From Calditrichota bacterium (GTDB taxonomy: Bacteria > Zhuqueibacterota > Zhuqueibacteria > Residuimicrobiales > Krinioviventaceae), in assembly GCA_003818595.1 (NCBI GenBank), contig RPQV01000231.1, positions 1-6,023 of the forward strand: a DNA stretch of 6,023 nucleotides. Direction: 5' to 3'. Every line of letters starts with the position of its first letter. The stretch's first letter is position 1. The translations under genes and the position numbers were made by a program. This document shows, piece after piece, positions 5,533-6,023 of this stretch. The notes under the pieces are model-generated. The model did not search any database, was not told the DNA's origin, and saw only the letters and a list, made by a program, of their open reading frames with translations.

Positions 5533-6023
5533 ATGCTGAAGCGCCAAGCCCTCATCCTGTACGCTCTTGCTGCGCTGCAACTGTGCGTCACCGTGTCGCT
5601 GCAGGCTCAAACCAACGTTTCGCAGTACGAGCCCTATGACATTGTCTTGTTCGGTTCGGAGAACCAAAATCCGTATCAGACCTTTCGCTTGTGGGCGGAT
5701 TTTTCCGGACCCGACCACACCGCTTATTCAATCGATGGGTTCTGGGATGGAGGAACGACATGGAAAATACGCGTCGCCCTGCCGCATCCGGGAACCTGGA
5801 CTTTTAAAACTCATTCCGATGATCCCCTTCTCGACAACATTTCAGGCCGCCTCGAATGCACGGCATCGGCAAATAAGGGCTTTATCGAACAACACGACCG
5901 TCATTTCGTCTATGAAAACGGCGACTCATTTTTCCGCATGGGGGATACCTGCTGGCGCATGTTCCGCAGCGTGAACGCGCCCTATGAAACTCACTTTAAA
6001 CCCTACATCGACGCCCGCGTGAA
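5533..6023 (+). CDS. Secreted DUF5060/DUF4038-type glycoside hydrolase, N-terminal part
   Basis: The frame is open from the ATG at 5533 to the window edge (163 codons), so the gene is cut by the window. Residues 1-25 are a signal peptide (MLKR, hydrophobic core, cut after SLQA); the LQLC at 15-18 is a weak lipobox alternative. About 32-115 is a DUF5060-like beta-sandwich, with GPDHTAYSIDGFWDGG (59-74), TWKIRVALPHPGTWTF (76-91) and SGRLECT (104-110). From about 122 the DUF4038/apiosidase-like (beta/alpha)8 domain begins: HFVYENGDSFFRMGDTCW (124-141). Such proteins cleave plant or bacterial polysaccharide side chains; the family's GH140 members are apiosidases. The catalytic residues lie beyond the edge, so substrate cannot be given. 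No strong Shine-Dalgarno site precedes the ATG. Other in-frame starts further in would lose the signal peptide. Confidence 0.85.
   Translation, partial: MLKRQALILYALAALQLCVTVSLQAQTNVSQYEPYDIVLFGSENQNPYQTFRLWADFSGPDHTAYSIDGFWDGGTTWKIRVALPHPGTWTFKTHSDDPLLDNISGRLECTASANKGFIEQHDRHFVYENGDSFFRMGDTCWRMFRSVNAPYETHFKPYIDARV

Overview
The window is a piece of bacterial chromosome of moderate GC content, with AT-rich gaps between genes. It holds four recognisable protein genes plus several pieces of decayed or repetitive DNA. The lineage is uncertain. A DUF5916 outer-membrane protein, a secreted DUF5060/DUF4038-type glycosidase and Gram-negative-style signal peptides suggest a diderm bacterium of the FCB group or a related candidate phylum (Calditrichota- or KSB1-like, for example). 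Clear Shine-Dalgarno sites before two genes argue mildly against typical Bacteroidota. This placement is inference from gene content only.

Layout from left to right: 1-273 is a non-coding, AT-rich end that may contain a decayed IS110-type transposase C-terminus on the minus strand. 274-2451 (minus) is a CBM9-like/DUF5916 outer-membrane beta-barrel protein. 2452-2634 is its leader and upstream region, with a possible hairpin at each end. 2635-2740 (minus) looks like the leftover end of an SDR/NmrA-type oxidoreductase, touching the stop codon of the next gene. 2740-3360 (minus) is a small NADP-dependent reductase of the F420-oxidoreductase type. 3361-3665 is a divergent intergenic region with a GC-rich island of unclear origin. 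3666-5147 (plus) is a CrtI/carotenoid-isomerase-type FAD oxidoreductase. 5148-5532 is a gene-free stretch dominated by a nested inverted repeat built from 8-bp units. 5533 to the window end (plus) is the start of a secreted DUF5060/DUF4038-type glycoside hydrolase that runs off the edge.

The four genes do not form an obvious pathway. The two redox enzymes are divergently transcribed and may share a control region. The DUF5916 protein and the glycosidase are both exported and fit a polysaccharide-scavenging envelope, but they are far apart and on opposite strands. The most unusual structure is the two-tier palindrome at 5189-5389. The rest is ordinary genes with signs of gene loss around them; I see no defence system, CRISPR array, RNA gene or intact mobile element.
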